From an uncultured Arenicella sp. (GTDB taxonomy: Bacteria; Pseudomonadota; Gammaproteobacteria; Arenicellales; Arenicellaceae), in the NCBI GenBank assembly GCA_947499305.1, contig CANMNN010000014.1:39657-103656 (forward strand): 64,000 bases of DNA, given 5' to 3'. The position numbers and the translations under genes were made by a program. The first letter of the stretch is position 1. The number at the start of each line of letters is the position of its first letter. The notes under the pieces were generated by a model. That model had not been told where the DNA came from and did not search any database. It was given only the letters and a program-made list of their open reading frames with translations. Shown in pieces: positions 17,385 through 26,207 of this stretch.

Positions 17385-18377
17385 ATGACCACAGATCAAC
17401 GACAGTTAGAACTATTAAATTGGCTCACCCAGAAGCTAGGCTATAGCGTAAGCGACTTCTCAGTTGCATCGGCCGATGCCAGCTTTCGCCGCTATTTTCG
17501 CGCCGTGACAAGTCGCGGAACTTTCGTCGTAATGGACGCGCCGCCGGAAAAGGAAAACTGCCAAGCGTTTGTCGATACCGCTCAAGCGCTAGCATCCCTC
17601 GGCGTGCACACACCGGAAATAATTGCTAAAGACCTAAGTCTGGGTTTCATTGTGCTCGAGGATCTTGGCACGCGAACCTATTTAGATGAACTAGACCGAA
17701 AACCGAACGAGCTCTACAGTGCAGCAATTGACTCTTTAGTAAAAATTCAGAGCGGAAAAATATCTGGGAGCCAGTGGTGGCCAACACACTATGACTCACA
17801 GAAATTGCTCGAAGAAATGTCCCTATTTGAGCGTTGGTATATAAACGAACATCTTGGACGAAGCATTCATGAACCGAGCTTTGCAGTATGGCTTCATACT
17901 CAACAATTTCTCGCCCAGGCGTGCCTAGAGCAACCCCAAGTATGGGTCCATCGCGATTATCACTCGCGTAACTTGATGATCACTGAGATCAACTCGCCAG
18001 GTGTAATCGACTTTCAAGATATGGTGGTAGGCGCTATCGGCTATGATTTAGCTTCGATATTTAAAGATTGCTATATCGAGTGGCCTAGGCAGCGTCAACA
18101 AATATGGCTCGAGGAGTACAGAACCAAGGCGATCACAGCGCTTGATTTGCCTGAGTTTAGCCTCGAAACACTAACTCGCTGGGTAGACCTCGCCGGCCTA
18201 CAACGCCACCTGAAAGTACTTGGGATTTTCTGCCGCTTAAATTATCGTGACGGCAAAGAAAATTATCTAAGAGACCTTCCCTTAGTCGCTAAATATACGC
18301 TTGAAGTGCTCGAAATATACCCTGAGCTTAGAGCCTTTAAGGACCACTTTGAAGGCCATATAAAAGCGGCGCTTTAA
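17385..18377 (+). CDS. amgK: N-acetylmuramate/N-acetylglucosamine 1-kinase AmgK
   Basis: A 330-residue aminoglycoside-phosphotransferase-fold kinase. The catalytic loop HRDYHSRNLM has H189/D191, and the metal-binding DFQD begins at D209. AmgK phosphorylates the anomeric carbon of MurNAc (and GlcNAc) released by wall turnover, the first step of the recycling route that bypasses de novo UDP-MurNAc synthesis. The pairing with murU 22 bases downstream is the main support for this function over a generic phosphotransferase. Divergent from lptD, a common arrangement in Pseudomonas-like genomes. Confidence 0.9.
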   Translation: MTTDQRQLELLNWLTQKLGYSVSDFSVASADASFRRYFRAVTSRGTFVVMDAPPEKENCQAFVDTAQALASLGVHTPEIIAKDLSLGFIVLEDLGTRTYLDELDRKPNELYSAAIDSLVKIQSGKISGSQWWPTHYDSQKLLEEMSLFERWYINEHLGRSIHEPSFAVWLHTQQFLAQACLEQPQVWVHRDYHSRNLMITEINSPGVIDFQDMVVGAIGYDLASIFKDCYIEWPRQRQQIWLEEYRTKAITALDLPEFSLETLTRWVDLAGLQRHLKVLGIFCRLNYRDGKENYLRDLPLVAKYTLEVLEIYPELRAFKDHFEGHIKAAL

Positions 18378-18399
18378 GCTTTAATACCCCAAGATAAAC

Positions 18400-19107
18400 A
18401 TGCAAAGATTGCAATCCAGATCGCCCGAATCAACGTCGGTGATATTACTCGCCGCAGGGCACGGAACTCGAATGCGCCCTCTAACCGACAACACCCCAAA
18501 GCCGTTACTTAAAGTCGGCAGACACGCTCTGATTGAACATCATCTCCACCGATTAGCTGAACGAGGTTTTCAGCATATTGTAATCAATACCGCCTATCTC
18601 GGAACACAGATCCATCGCGAGCTCGGTGACGGTCAACGCTACGGCTTAGAGATTCAATATTCAGATGAGTCTGATACGGGTGCCTTAGAAACGGCTGGCG
18701 GCATCAAGAATTCGCTTAATTTACTTCGCAGCGAATCCTTTATCGCGATCAATGCCGACATCTACACGGACTTTGATTTTGCTAGCTTGTTGGGTTTAGA
18801 TGCGAAAGGGCTGGGTTATTTAGTAATGGTAGAAAACCCAGAACACAACCCTAATGGGGATTTCGGTCTAGATCACGATGGCAATTTTGTTGTTGGCCTA
18901 TCAAGTGCCCAGAAGAGCATGACGTATAGCGGCATTGCCCACTACCAAAAAGAAATGTTTAGACAACTACCTGAAGGTAAATTGGCGCTAGGACCAATTC
19001 TCAAAACACTGATTAAGCATAGGCAGCTCAAAGCGATTCCCTTTTTAGGTAATTGGACTGATGTTGGAACACCCCAGCGCTTAGCACAGTTAAATAGCGC
19101 GCTCTAA
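18400..19107 (+). CDS. murU: N-acetylmuramate alpha-1-phosphate uridylyltransferase MurU
   Basis: A 235-residue nucleotidyltransferase. The glycosyl/nucleotide-binding signature LLAAGHGTRMRPLTDNTPKP spans residues 17-36, with the phosphate-binding Lys in TPKP. Metal-binding NADIY and GGIKNSL loops follow. MurU converts MurNAc-1-P and UTP to UDP-MurNAc. It lies in an apparent two-gene operon with amgK; together they form the anabolic recycling route associated with intrinsic fosfomycin tolerance in pseudomonads. It is convergent with lipB. Confidence 0.9.
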   Translation: MQRLQSRSPESTSVILLAAGHGTRMRPLTDNTPKPLLKVGRHALIEHHLHRLAERGFQHIVINTAYLGTQIHRELGDGQRYGLEIQYSDESDTGALETAGGIKNSLNLLRSESFIAINADIYTDFDFASLLGLDAKGLGYLVMVENPEHNPNGDFGLDHDGNFVVGLSSAQKSMTYSGIAHYQKEMFRQLPEGKLALGPILKTLIKHRQLKAIPFLGNWTDVGTPQRLAQLNSAL

Positions 19108-19145
19108 ACAAGCTACTCTGCAAAAACTGAAAATTGAAGACAGGA

Positions 19146-19832
19146 CTAGAGCGAATCAACGAATTTGACGACAACTGTGCCGGCTATCTGATCAAAGTTA
19201 GGTGCCTCTTTCATATGGTCGGCAATGTTCGTCACCTTTAACCCTTGATAACCGCAAGGGTCAATATTAACAAATGGTGAAAGGTCCATATCAACATTCA
19301 GACTCAAACCGTGATAACTGGTGCCCTTACGTATTCGTAACCCTAGCGCACCTATTTTCGCCTCATTTACATACACACCCGGCGCATCTTCTCGACGATC
19401 GGCTTTAATGTTTAAATCCGCAAGGGTGTCGATCATGCATTGTTCTAACTTATGCACTAAAGACTTAACGCCAATTCCATGCGATTTAAGCGCTAAGAGT
19501 GGATAGATCACAATCTGCCCCGGTCCATGGTAGGTAATTTGGCCACCGCGATCGGTTTTCACGGTAGGAATATCGCTAGGGATAAAGGTATCCAAATTGC
19601 AAGCGGTCCCTTGTGTATATACTTTCGGGTGCTGCAATACCCATATTTGATCTGGGGCGTTATCGTCTCGCTCGGCAGCGAACTCCGCCATTGCTTGATA
19701 ACTAGTAGCATAATCTAGCTGATCATAAATCGACAATAATATCTCACGTCCAGACGCCGTTTTAAGGGTTTTACGTTGCTTTGGTTTATCCAAACTACTG
19801 AGGTTCGCCACCGATTTCATAACCACTTGCAA
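19146..19832 (-). CDS. lipB: Octanoyl-[acyl-carrier-protein]:protein octanoyltransferase LipB
   Basis: A 228-residue enzyme that moves octanoate from acyl carrier protein to lipoyl domains. The family motif RGGQITYHGPGQ is at 95-106; catalytic dyad K159 (EAKIGALG) and C193 (IDPCGYQG). LipB and LipA are usually adjacent, but lipA is not in this window. The gene is 5 bases after ybeD, in the dacA-ybeD-lipB order typical of gammaproteobacteria. The start at 19832 or the Met four residues later are both possible. Confidence 0.95.
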   Translation of the reverse strand: MQVVMKSVANLSSLDKPKQRKTLKTASGREILLSIYDQLDYATSYQAMAEFAAERDDNAPDQIWVLQHPKVYTQGTACNLDTFIPSDIPTVKTDRGGQITYHGPGQIVIYPLLALKSHGIGVKSLVHKLEQCMIDTLADLNIKADRREDAPGVYVNEAKIGALGLRIRKGTSYHGLSLNVDMDLSPFVNIDPCGYQGLKVTNIADHMKEAPNFDQIAGTVVVKFVDSL

Positions 19833-19837
19833 GAACC

Positions 19838-20143
19838 CTAAAGCGTCATTACCACGCGCGGAGATTTTGCAATTAAGCCATACACTGCTTCTAGCTCTTC
19901 TCGGCTTTTTATCTTGACCACGGCAGTTACCGACTCGAACTTGCCGGTGCGGCTGGTGTTCGAACTTAGCTTCTTTAGAGCACCATCATCTAGTAAAGGC
20001 GTTATAAGGCCCTTGATGTAGTCGGCTGCTGGAGCGCCTTCTTCGGCTTTGCACATGGCTTTGAAATTATAATCCAATGGGTATTCGATTAAATCGAAAC
20101 CATCTTTAGGATCTTCAGGCGTATTGTTGCTTTTATCGTTCAT
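19838..20143 (-). CDS. ybeD: YbeD/DUF493 family protein
   Basis: A 101-residue small cytoplasmic protein. The core has FPLDYNFK-like LIEYPLDYNFKAM and the ferredoxin-like beta-alpha segments with VTAVVKIKSREELEAVY. It matches the conserved DUF493 family whose gene normally sits between dacA and lipB; a regulatory role related to lipoylation has been suggested for the family but is unproven. Confidence 0.85.
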   Translation of the reverse strand: MNDKSNNTPEDPKDGFDLIEYPLDYNFKAMCKAEEGAPAADYIKGLITPLLDDGALKKLSSNTSRTGKFESVTAVVKIKSREELEAVYGLIAKSPRVVMTL

Positions 20144-20177
20144 AAATATACTTTGCTAGGCGACGAATAGCTCAATG

Positions 20178-21341
20178 CTAGTCTTCCCAAAATTGCTTGG
20201 CGCGCAGCTTAATCGAATCGACAAAGCGTTTCCACCAACCTGCAGCATTTATCTGGCTAGTCGCGATTAACGGTACCTCGATAAGTGTTTCACCATCTAA
20301 TGTCAATTGAGCCAGCCCCATAGGCTGACCTACCTCAATCGGGGCTTCAAAATATGGACTATGGTGTAATGTGGTTTTGATTTCAGACTCGCGGCCTTTG
20401 GGCACTACCACATTAGCTGGCGCTGAAGCTTGGAGCAGAACTTGGTCGGCTTCGCCACCGTAAACTTTCACCGAAGTTAAGCCGCCCTGCTGATTTAGCT
20501 GCTCAGTAGCGTCAAAGTAATTAAACCCGTAATTTAGCAGCTCTAACACCGCTGCCTCCCGCGCGACTTGGCTCTTTGCGCCCATCACTACAGCTATCCA
20601 TCGTTGTTTAGCTCGCTTTGCACTGCCAACCAAACAAAACCCCGAGGCTTCGGTGTAGCCTGTTTTTAGCCCGTCGACACTATCGTCCTTCCATAGAAGT
20701 TTATTACGGTTGTACTGTGTGATTTCATTGTGCGTATAGACCTTCTCGGCGTACCAAGCATATTGCTCTGGATACTCCTTAATGATTGCTGCCGATAACT
20801 TAGCAATATCCAATGCCGACATAACATGCCCTTCATCGGGCAAGCCAGTACTGTTAACAAAATTAGAATGGTCGAGACCTAATTTACGGGCCTCTTGATT
20901 CATCAATTGCGCAAATGCGAATTCACTACCGCCGGTAAATTCGGCTAAGGCGATAGCTGCATCGTTACCGGATTGAATAATAGTGCTCTTTAAAAGGTGG
21001 CCTAGCTCAATGCGAGTATTAACATCAGCAAACATTCGCGAGCCTTCAGCACGCCAAGCCTGCTCACTAATTGGCACCATGTCCGACGGCTGTAGCTCTC
21101 CACTCTCTAGACGCGAAAAAAGCACATAATTCATCATCAGTTTGGTGATGCTGGCCGGCGGTAAGGCTAAATCCGGGTTCTTAGAGGCAACAACAGCACC
21201 ACTGTTTATCTCATATAAGACCCAGGCTTTAGCCTCAATATTAGGCTGGACTTGCTGGGCCTGTGCACCTGATGACAAACACAACAGTATTATTAATGTG
21301 CAAGCGACTAGCCGATTAATGTTAAAACTGAACATAGACAC
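20178..21341 (-). CDS. dacA: D-alanyl-D-alanine carboxypeptidase (PBP5/6 type)
   Basis: A 387-residue low-molecular-mass penicillin-binding protein. A signal peptide (ending near AQAQQ, residue 30) is followed by the carboxypeptidase domain: SxxK at S64-K67 (PPASITKLM), SGN at 124-126 and KTG at 226-228. A beta-rich second domain and a terminal amphipathic helix (WWKRFVDSIKLRAKQFWED) that peripherally anchors it to the inner membrane complete it. It trims the terminal D-Ala of pentapeptides. The start is GTG at 21341, sharing a base with the mltB stop (TAGTG); an internal ATG two codons on is possible. Confidence 0.94.
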   Translation of the reverse strand: MSMFSFNINRLVACTLIILLCLSSGAQAQQVQPNIEAKAWVLYEINSGAVVASKNPDLALPPASITKLMMNYVLFSRLESGELQPSDMVPISEQAWRAEGSRMFADVNTRIELGHLLKSTIIQSGNDAAIALAEFTGGSEFAFAQLMNQEARKLGLDHSNFVNSTGLPDEGHVMSALDIAKLSAAIIKEYPEQYAWYAEKVYTHNEITQYNRNKLLWKDDSVDGLKTGYTEASGFCLVGSAKRAKQRWIAVVMGAKSQVAREAAVLELLNYGFNYFDATEQLNQQGGLTSVKVYGGEADQVLLQASAPANVVVPKGRESEIKTTLHHSPYFEAPIEVGQPMGLAQLTLDGETLIEVPLIATSQINAAGWWKRFVDSIKLRAKQFWED

Positions 21342-22675
21342 TAGTTGTTAACCGCCTTCTTGTCGAAATCGGCTTTCGCATTAGCGATCGCTTCACTGAG
21401 GTCATACACAGCCATTGCGTATAACACGCTGTGGTTATACTGAGTAATCGCATAAAAATTATGGTGTGTGAAAAAAAATCTCTCCTTTATCGAGCTGTCA
21501 CGCTCTGACTCAGGAGTGATGCCTTTAGCGGAGGCCGCAATTTTAGGGTTTGAGACCGCCCACTTGCTTCCCTCGACGACGTTAGGTCTCTGGCCTTTAG
21601 CCTTCGACGCCTTGGCACTCGTCATTTTAGTTTGCGGTAACTTAAGCTTCTGACCACGGAATATATCGCCTTTCTTGTTAAGTTTATTTAACTTAAACAA
21701 AGCCTTACACGATACATTGTTGGTTTCAGCGATCGCGCATGCAGTGTCCCCTGCACGGACAATATAGACGCTATTGTCTCGAGACTCTGGCAGCACCTCA
21801 CTGGCGTTTAGCATTAGAACGTTGAGCCGCTCCGCGTCGTCAACCGCAGTCGAAATCGGCGCTCCCTTCTCCCGTAGTGCCGCGGCAGTATATAGAGTTT
21901 TACGCTTACGATTGGCAAGATCAGCAACACCGACTTCAACGGTTTCATGCGCCAGCGAGGTTACAGCTTGGCCGGGCTTCCAACCATTTTCAATAAAGTA
22001 ATTGGCAATACTACCAATTGCGTCGATAGGCTGATTAATTAAATCGGTTTTGCCATCACCTGAGAAGTCCACCGCATAGTTTCGATAACTGCTTGAAATA
22101 AACTGCGGATAACCAACGGCGCCCGCGTATGAACCTAATATTTGATCGACAGGCAACCCGTTCTCTTTAGTCAATATCAAGAATTCTTTTAGTTCACTAG
22201 CAAAAAATTTGCTTCGCCGCGGATAGCCCACGGTTAGGCTGACTAAACTATCAAGAACCTTGTGCTTACCTTTATAACGGCCGAATTTAGACTCGACGCC
22301 AACGATCGAAACAATGACATGCGCGGGCACACCATATTCTTTCTCAGCACGGCTCAGCTCGGTTTCATACTCATTCCAAAATTCAACGCCCTGTTGAATT
22401 CGGTCTTGCTTTAAAAATAACTTGCGGTACTTACCCCACGTAAATTTATATTCAGCCGGGCTTTTCATTGCATCAAGAACTGATTGCTGCACAGTTGCTT
22501 TGGCAAATATCGCCTCTAATTCAGCTTGGGTATAGTATTGTTCGGCAATCAACTCATCCGCGATGGCTTGAAGCTTTGGCTCTGATTCGAGCTCGACCGC
22601 GTGTACAACGGTTTGCAAACCAAGACTAAAGCCCCCTAGGCCTAGCGCAAGAAGCGTGTTTTTTTTCAATGACAT
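21341..22675 (-). CDS. mltB: Lytic murein transglycosylase B with an inserted LysM domain
   Basis: A 444-residue periplasmic enzyme that cleaves glycan strands with formation of 1,6-anhydro-MurNAc. A signal peptide (about 1-26) precedes the MltB catalytic domain with catalytic E128 in VGVESKFG, GSYAGAVGYPQF at 181-192 and VDFSGDGKTDL at 202-212. A LysM domain then appears at about 303-347 (VYIVRAGDTACAIA ... LKLP) and a Ser/Lys-rich linker, before the C-terminal block NFYAITQYNHSVLYAMAVY (406-424), which in ordinary MltB belongs to the catalytic domain. So the LysM is an insertion of about 100 residues. The lipobox of E. coli MltB is lacking. Confidence 0.9.
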   Translation of the reverse strand: MSLKKNTLLALGLGGFSLGLQTVVHAVELESEPKLQAIADELIAEQYYTQAELEAIFAKATVQQSVLDAMKSPAEYKFTWGKYRKLFLKQDRIQQGVEFWNEYETELSRAEKEYGVPAHVIVSIVGVESKFGRYKGKHKVLDSLVSLTVGYPRRSKFFASELKEFLILTKENGLPVDQILGSYAGAVGYPQFISSSYRNYAVDFSGDGKTDLINQPIDAIGSIANYFIENGWKPGQAVTSLAHETVEVGVADLANRKRKTLYTAAALREKGAPISTAVDDAERLNVLMLNASEVLPESRDNSVYIVRAGDTACAIAETNNVSCKALFKLNKLNKKGDIFRGQKLKLPQTKMTSAKASKAKGQRPNVVEGSKWAVSNPKIAASAKGITPESERDSSIKERFFFTHHNFYAITQYNHSVLYAMAVYDLSEAIANAKADFDKKAVNN

Positions 22676-22683
22676 AAAGTGCC

Positions 22684-23760
22684 CTATCGTGACATTAAGC
22701 TGCGGTGATTATGAATACCCATCAAGATACCAAAGCCAGCCATCAGAGTCACCATAGAGGTGCCTCCGTAGCTTATCAGCGGCAATGGCACACCGACAAC
22801 TGGCAGCATTCCGGCCACCATTCCGATATTCACAAATACATAAAAAAAGAAGGTCATTGACAGACTGCCTGCCAATAACCGAGAAAACGTATCTTTGGTG
22901 TAGTAAGCGATGTACAAGCCCCGCGCAACTAAAGCCACATATACAGTGATTAAAAGTAGTACGCCGATAAAGCCCATTTCTTCAGAAAACACGGAGAAGA
23001 TAAAATCGGTATGTCGATCAGGAATAAAGTCTCCCTGAGACTGACTACCCTGTCCCCAACCTTTACCCTGCGCTCCGCCACTGCCAATCGCAATCATAGA
23101 CTGAATAATTTGGTACCCGGAACCCAACGGGTCAGACCACGGGTCAATGAGCGTTTGTATGCGTCGCTGTTGATACGCTTCCAAAATAAAATAATAGGCA
23201 ATAGGCACAAATGCGACAGACAAGGCGCTGAGAATAGCGATATGACGCCACGCAAAGCCTGCTAGAAAGATAATCAATGCCCCGGACATAATTATCAGCA
23301 GTGCCGTGCCAAGATCCGGCTGCACTAAGATGAACATCGACGGTACCATCAAAGCACTCGTGGCCCAGAAAAGGTTTTTCATATTTGGAGGCAGGCTTTT
23401 ACGGGTCACAACCCATGCAACCATCATCGGCACTGCAAGTTTCATCGCCTCAGACGGTTGGAACCGAATCACACCTAAATCGAGCCAGCGCTGAGCTCCT
23501 TTTCCCACGTCACCAACTAATAGCACAAGTGCAAGCATTACCAAGCCCGCTGTGTAAAACAGTGGCGTCCAACGAAATAATGTGGCGGGCCTGATCTGGG
23601 CGATGATAATCATGCCTGTAACCGCAACGCCCATTCGAATTGCTTGGTTAATAATCAAACGAGAGCTCTCGCCGCCTGCGCTCCACAAAATGAAGAGACT
23701 GCTCACTGACAGCAACATCAAACCGAACAACAACGGCATGTCGACCTTAATACGAAACAC
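22684..23760 (-). CDS. mrdB: Peptidoglycan glycosyltransferase RodA
   Basis: A 358-residue SEDS-family integral membrane protein with about ten membrane segments that polymerises lipid II during cell elongation together with PBP2. Conserved features include RWLDLGVIRFQPSE, the VQPDLGTALL motif, RHTDFIFSVFSEE and a terminal PLISYGGTS. The start codon is GTG at 23760, sharing its G with the PBP2 stop codon (TAGTG), so translation is probably coupled. Confidence 0.96.
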   Translation of the reverse strand: MFRIKVDMPLLFGLMLLSVSSLFILWSAGGESSRLIINQAIRMGVAVTGMIIIAQIRPATLFRWTPLFYTAGLVMLALVLLVGDVGKGAQRWLDLGVIRFQPSEAMKLAVPMMVAWVVTRKSLPPNMKNLFWATSALMVPSMFILVQPDLGTALLIIMSGALIIFLAGFAWRHIAILSALSVAFVPIAYYFILEAYQQRRIQTLIDPWSDPLGSGYQIIQSMIAIGSGGAQGKGWGQGSQSQGDFIPDRHTDFIFSVFSEEMGFIGVLLLITVYVALVARGLYIAYYTKDTFSRLLAGSLSMTFFFYVFVNIGMVAGMLPVVGVPLPLISYGGTSMVTLMAGFGILMGIHNHRSLMSR

Positions 23761-25688
23761 TATCTAGCTACTCCAAGCCCGACTGTCGCAGCAGTTTGAC
23801 TCAAAGTACCGGCGTCAACTGGTGCATTAGCGTCTTTGCCAAGCAAATAAAAGTCAGTGACTTTTCTCGCCACTGGTGCCGCAGCACCACTACCACTGCC
23901 GCCGTTTTCAACAATGACAGCGACTGCAATTTTAGGTTGTTCTACAGGTGCAAAAGATACAAATAAGGCGTGATCTTTCTGAAAATCGTTCAAAATACTA
24001 GCGTCATATTCCGCTCCCTGGGCGATACCGACAACTTGTGCGGTACCGGTTTTTCCCGCCATAGTGTATTCAGCATTGAGGCCAGCAGCTCGGTGCGCGG
24101 TGCCGCGAGGGTGTTGCACTACCGCTGTCATGGCATCGATAATAGTTTGAAAACTTTGATCACTCGCATTAACCTGCCCAAGTTCAGCACCTTTCATCAA
24201 GGAAACTTCTTCCTCAGCATCGCCATTTAGACTATGTTCCAGGCGACCTACAATGCGAGGCTCTACACGTTTGCCGCGATTTGCTAGCGTCGCTGTCATA
24301 ACGCCAAGTTGAAGTGGTGTAACCAATACGTCGCCTTGGCCAATCCCAACATTTAAAGTATCTCCTGGATACCAAGATACTCCGCGTTGTCGACGTTTCC
24401 ATTCGCGCGAAGGAACTAAGCCTGATGGCTCACCTTTTAGATCAATGCCCGTTTTTGAGCCCAAGCCAAAATCCTTCAAAAAGGCCGATATCTTGTCGAT
24501 GCCGATAGCATTTGAAAGCTGGTAGTAATAAACGTCACAAGAAAACATTATCGATTCAAGCATCGATGTTACCCCATGACCGCTTCGTTTCCAGCAACGA
24601 TAGCGGTGCGATTTACCATTGAGTCGGTAAAAACCTGGGCAGGTAATATTAGTGTTTGGATTCCAACCTTGCTCGAGGCCAGCCATCGACACTAAGCCTT
24701 TGATGGTTGAGCCCGGCGCATATCGGCCACTAATCGTGCGATTCACTAATGGTCTATTCACATCCTCGCGAAGTGCATTATATGAGCGATGATCAATGCC
24801 GTTCACAAATTTATTAGGGTCATAAACAGGATTGCTTACGAAGGCTAATACTTCGCCAGACTCAGGCTCAATAGCGATTACTGAACCTCGCCGGTCACCT
24901 AAGTATTCGCGTGCCTTTATTTGTAGCTCAACATCGATATTCAAATAAATATCATCGCCCGAGACAGGAGGCTTTCGATCTAAGGTACGTATGATTTGAC
25001 CGTGCGCATTGGCCTCTACCTGCTCAACACCAACCTGCCCTAGCAAATGATCTTCGTACCTAGCTTCGATGCCTCGACGACCGATGTAGTCTGTGCCTTT
25101 ATAAGCTTTTAAGTCAATGCTTTCCTTGTCGCGTTGGTTTATGCGTCCAACATATCCCAACACATGGGCCATCTCACCGGCATAAGGGTAACTTCGTTGC
25201 AATCGTGCCTGAACTTTCGCACCGCGAAATCGATGACGATTAACCGAGAAACGAGCAAGTTCTTGTTCGCTGAGGTCAATTTTCAACACTTGAGTTTCAA
25301 ATTTTCGATGCGAACGCACTTGCGACTTAAATTTGCTAATGTCACTCGGCGACACTTCGATGATTTTACTAAGTCCATCAAGAAGTTCATCCATGTCTTC
25401 GACATCTTGGGGTAAAACTTCGAGCGTAAAAACAGGGATATTCTCAGCTAGAACTTTCCCATTGCGATCGAATATTTGCCCTCTAACCGGCGGCACAGGA
25501 ACCAATCGAACGCGGTTATCTTTAGACAATAACTCGAAACGCTCATTATTATATATTTGTAGGTACCAGACGCGCGCGATCAGAATTAGTGCCAAGATAC
25601 CCAGCAACACCACTAACGCGATTAAGCGACTGTGTATCAGGTTGGTCTCACGCAGATAGTCTTTTAATTCAATTTGGGCGGCGGCCAT
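23760..25688 (-). CDS. mrdA: Penicillin-binding protein 2 (transpeptidase)
   Basis: About 642 residues from the ATG at 25688, which begins MAAAQIELKDYL 8 bases after the mreD stop; the longer frame to 25829 overlaps mreD and lacks support. One membrane helix (about residues 22-42) precedes the pedestal domain (PPVRGQIFDRNGKVLA) and the transpeptidase with S327 in APGSTIKG, SCD and AGKTGTAQ. A CxGFYRLxGKSHRYRCW zinc-binding-like cysteine pair near the active site is as in E. coli PBP2. It cross-links lateral-wall peptidoglycan with RodA in the elongasome. Confidence 0.96.
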   Translation of the reverse strand: MAAAQIELKDYLRETNLIHSRLIALVVLLGILALILIARVWYLQIYNNERFELLSKDNRVRLVPVPPVRGQIFDRNGKVLAENIPVFTLEVLPQDVEDMDELLDGLSKIIEVSPSDISKFKSQVRSHRKFETQVLKIDLSEQELARFSVNRHRFRGAKVQARLQRSYPYAGEMAHVLGYVGRINQRDKESIDLKAYKGTDYIGRRGIEARYEDHLLGQVGVEQVEANAHGQIIRTLDRKPPVSGDDIYLNIDVELQIKAREYLGDRRGSVIAIEPESGEVLAFVSNPVYDPNKFVNGIDHRSYNALREDVNRPLVNRTISGRYAPGSTIKGLVSMAGLEQGWNPNTNITCPGFYRLNGKSHRYRCWKRSGHGVTSMLESIMFSCDVYYYQLSNAIGIDKISAFLKDFGLGSKTGIDLKGEPSGLVPSREWKRRQRGVSWYPGDTLNVGIGQGDVLVTPLQLGVMTATLANRGKRVEPRIVGRLEHSLNGDAEEEVSLMKGAELGQVNASDQSFQTIIDAMTAVVQHPRGTAHRAAGLNAEYTMAGKTGTAQVVGIAQGAEYDASILNDFQKDHALFVSFAPVEQPKIAVAVIVENGGSGSGAAAPVARKVTDFYLLGKDANAPVDAGTLSQTAATVGLGVAR

Positions 25689-25696
25689 ATACTGCT

Positions 25697-26206
25697 TTAT
25701 CGTATGCGCATTGCGCGGCGTAATTCTTCCAATAAGATATAGGCAAACGGCCAAATTAGAACCGTGCCAAAGATTGAGTACCAATACTCGGGAGTTATTG
25801 TAAAGCCGGCGACCAAGCCTGATAGCCAACCTGTCAAAAGCTTAAAGATAGCGATGAAGACGCCGATGGATATCATCTGTTGCCAAATCGACAGAGCACG
25901 TAATTGCTGACTCGTTGAATTCACAATAAATGCGACAGTGGCAAGACCAAGGCCTAGGACACCAAATTTACGCACAAACAGCACTTCAAGCAGCGTTCCA
26001 ATAATAAAACCAATGAATGGCCCAACCCTTCTTGGAGCGACCAAAGCCCAATAGGCTACAACAATAGCAATCCAGTCAGGCCAGAAATAGAACAGCCAAT
26101 TTGGTAGTTGTACTACGGTAAGCACAAGCGCTATAAAGGCTGAAACAGACACCGCAAATGCGAGACTACCCACTGATGAACGACCGCTTGACGGCATAGA
26201 AGACAT
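25697..26206 (-). CDS. mreD: Rod shape-determining protein MreD
   Basis: About 169 residues starting at the ATG at 26206, one base past the mreC stop (26208-26210); the frame runs further upstream inside mreC but that is not real. It has five to six hydrophobic helices with the conserved WPDWIAIVVAYWALVAPRRVGP and FIGFIIGTLLEVLF stretch. MreD is an integral membrane partner of MreC and MreB in the elongasome. Confidence 0.9.
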   Translation of the reverse strand: MSSMPSSGRSSVGSLAFAVSVSAFIALVLTVVQLPNWLFYFWPDWIAIVVAYWALVAPRRVGPFIGFIIGTLLEVLFVRKFGVLGLGLATVAFIVNSTSQQLRALSIWQQMISIGVFIAIFKLLTGWLSGLVAGFTITPEYWYSIFGTVLIWPFAYILLEELRRAMRIR

Positions 26207-26207
26207 A

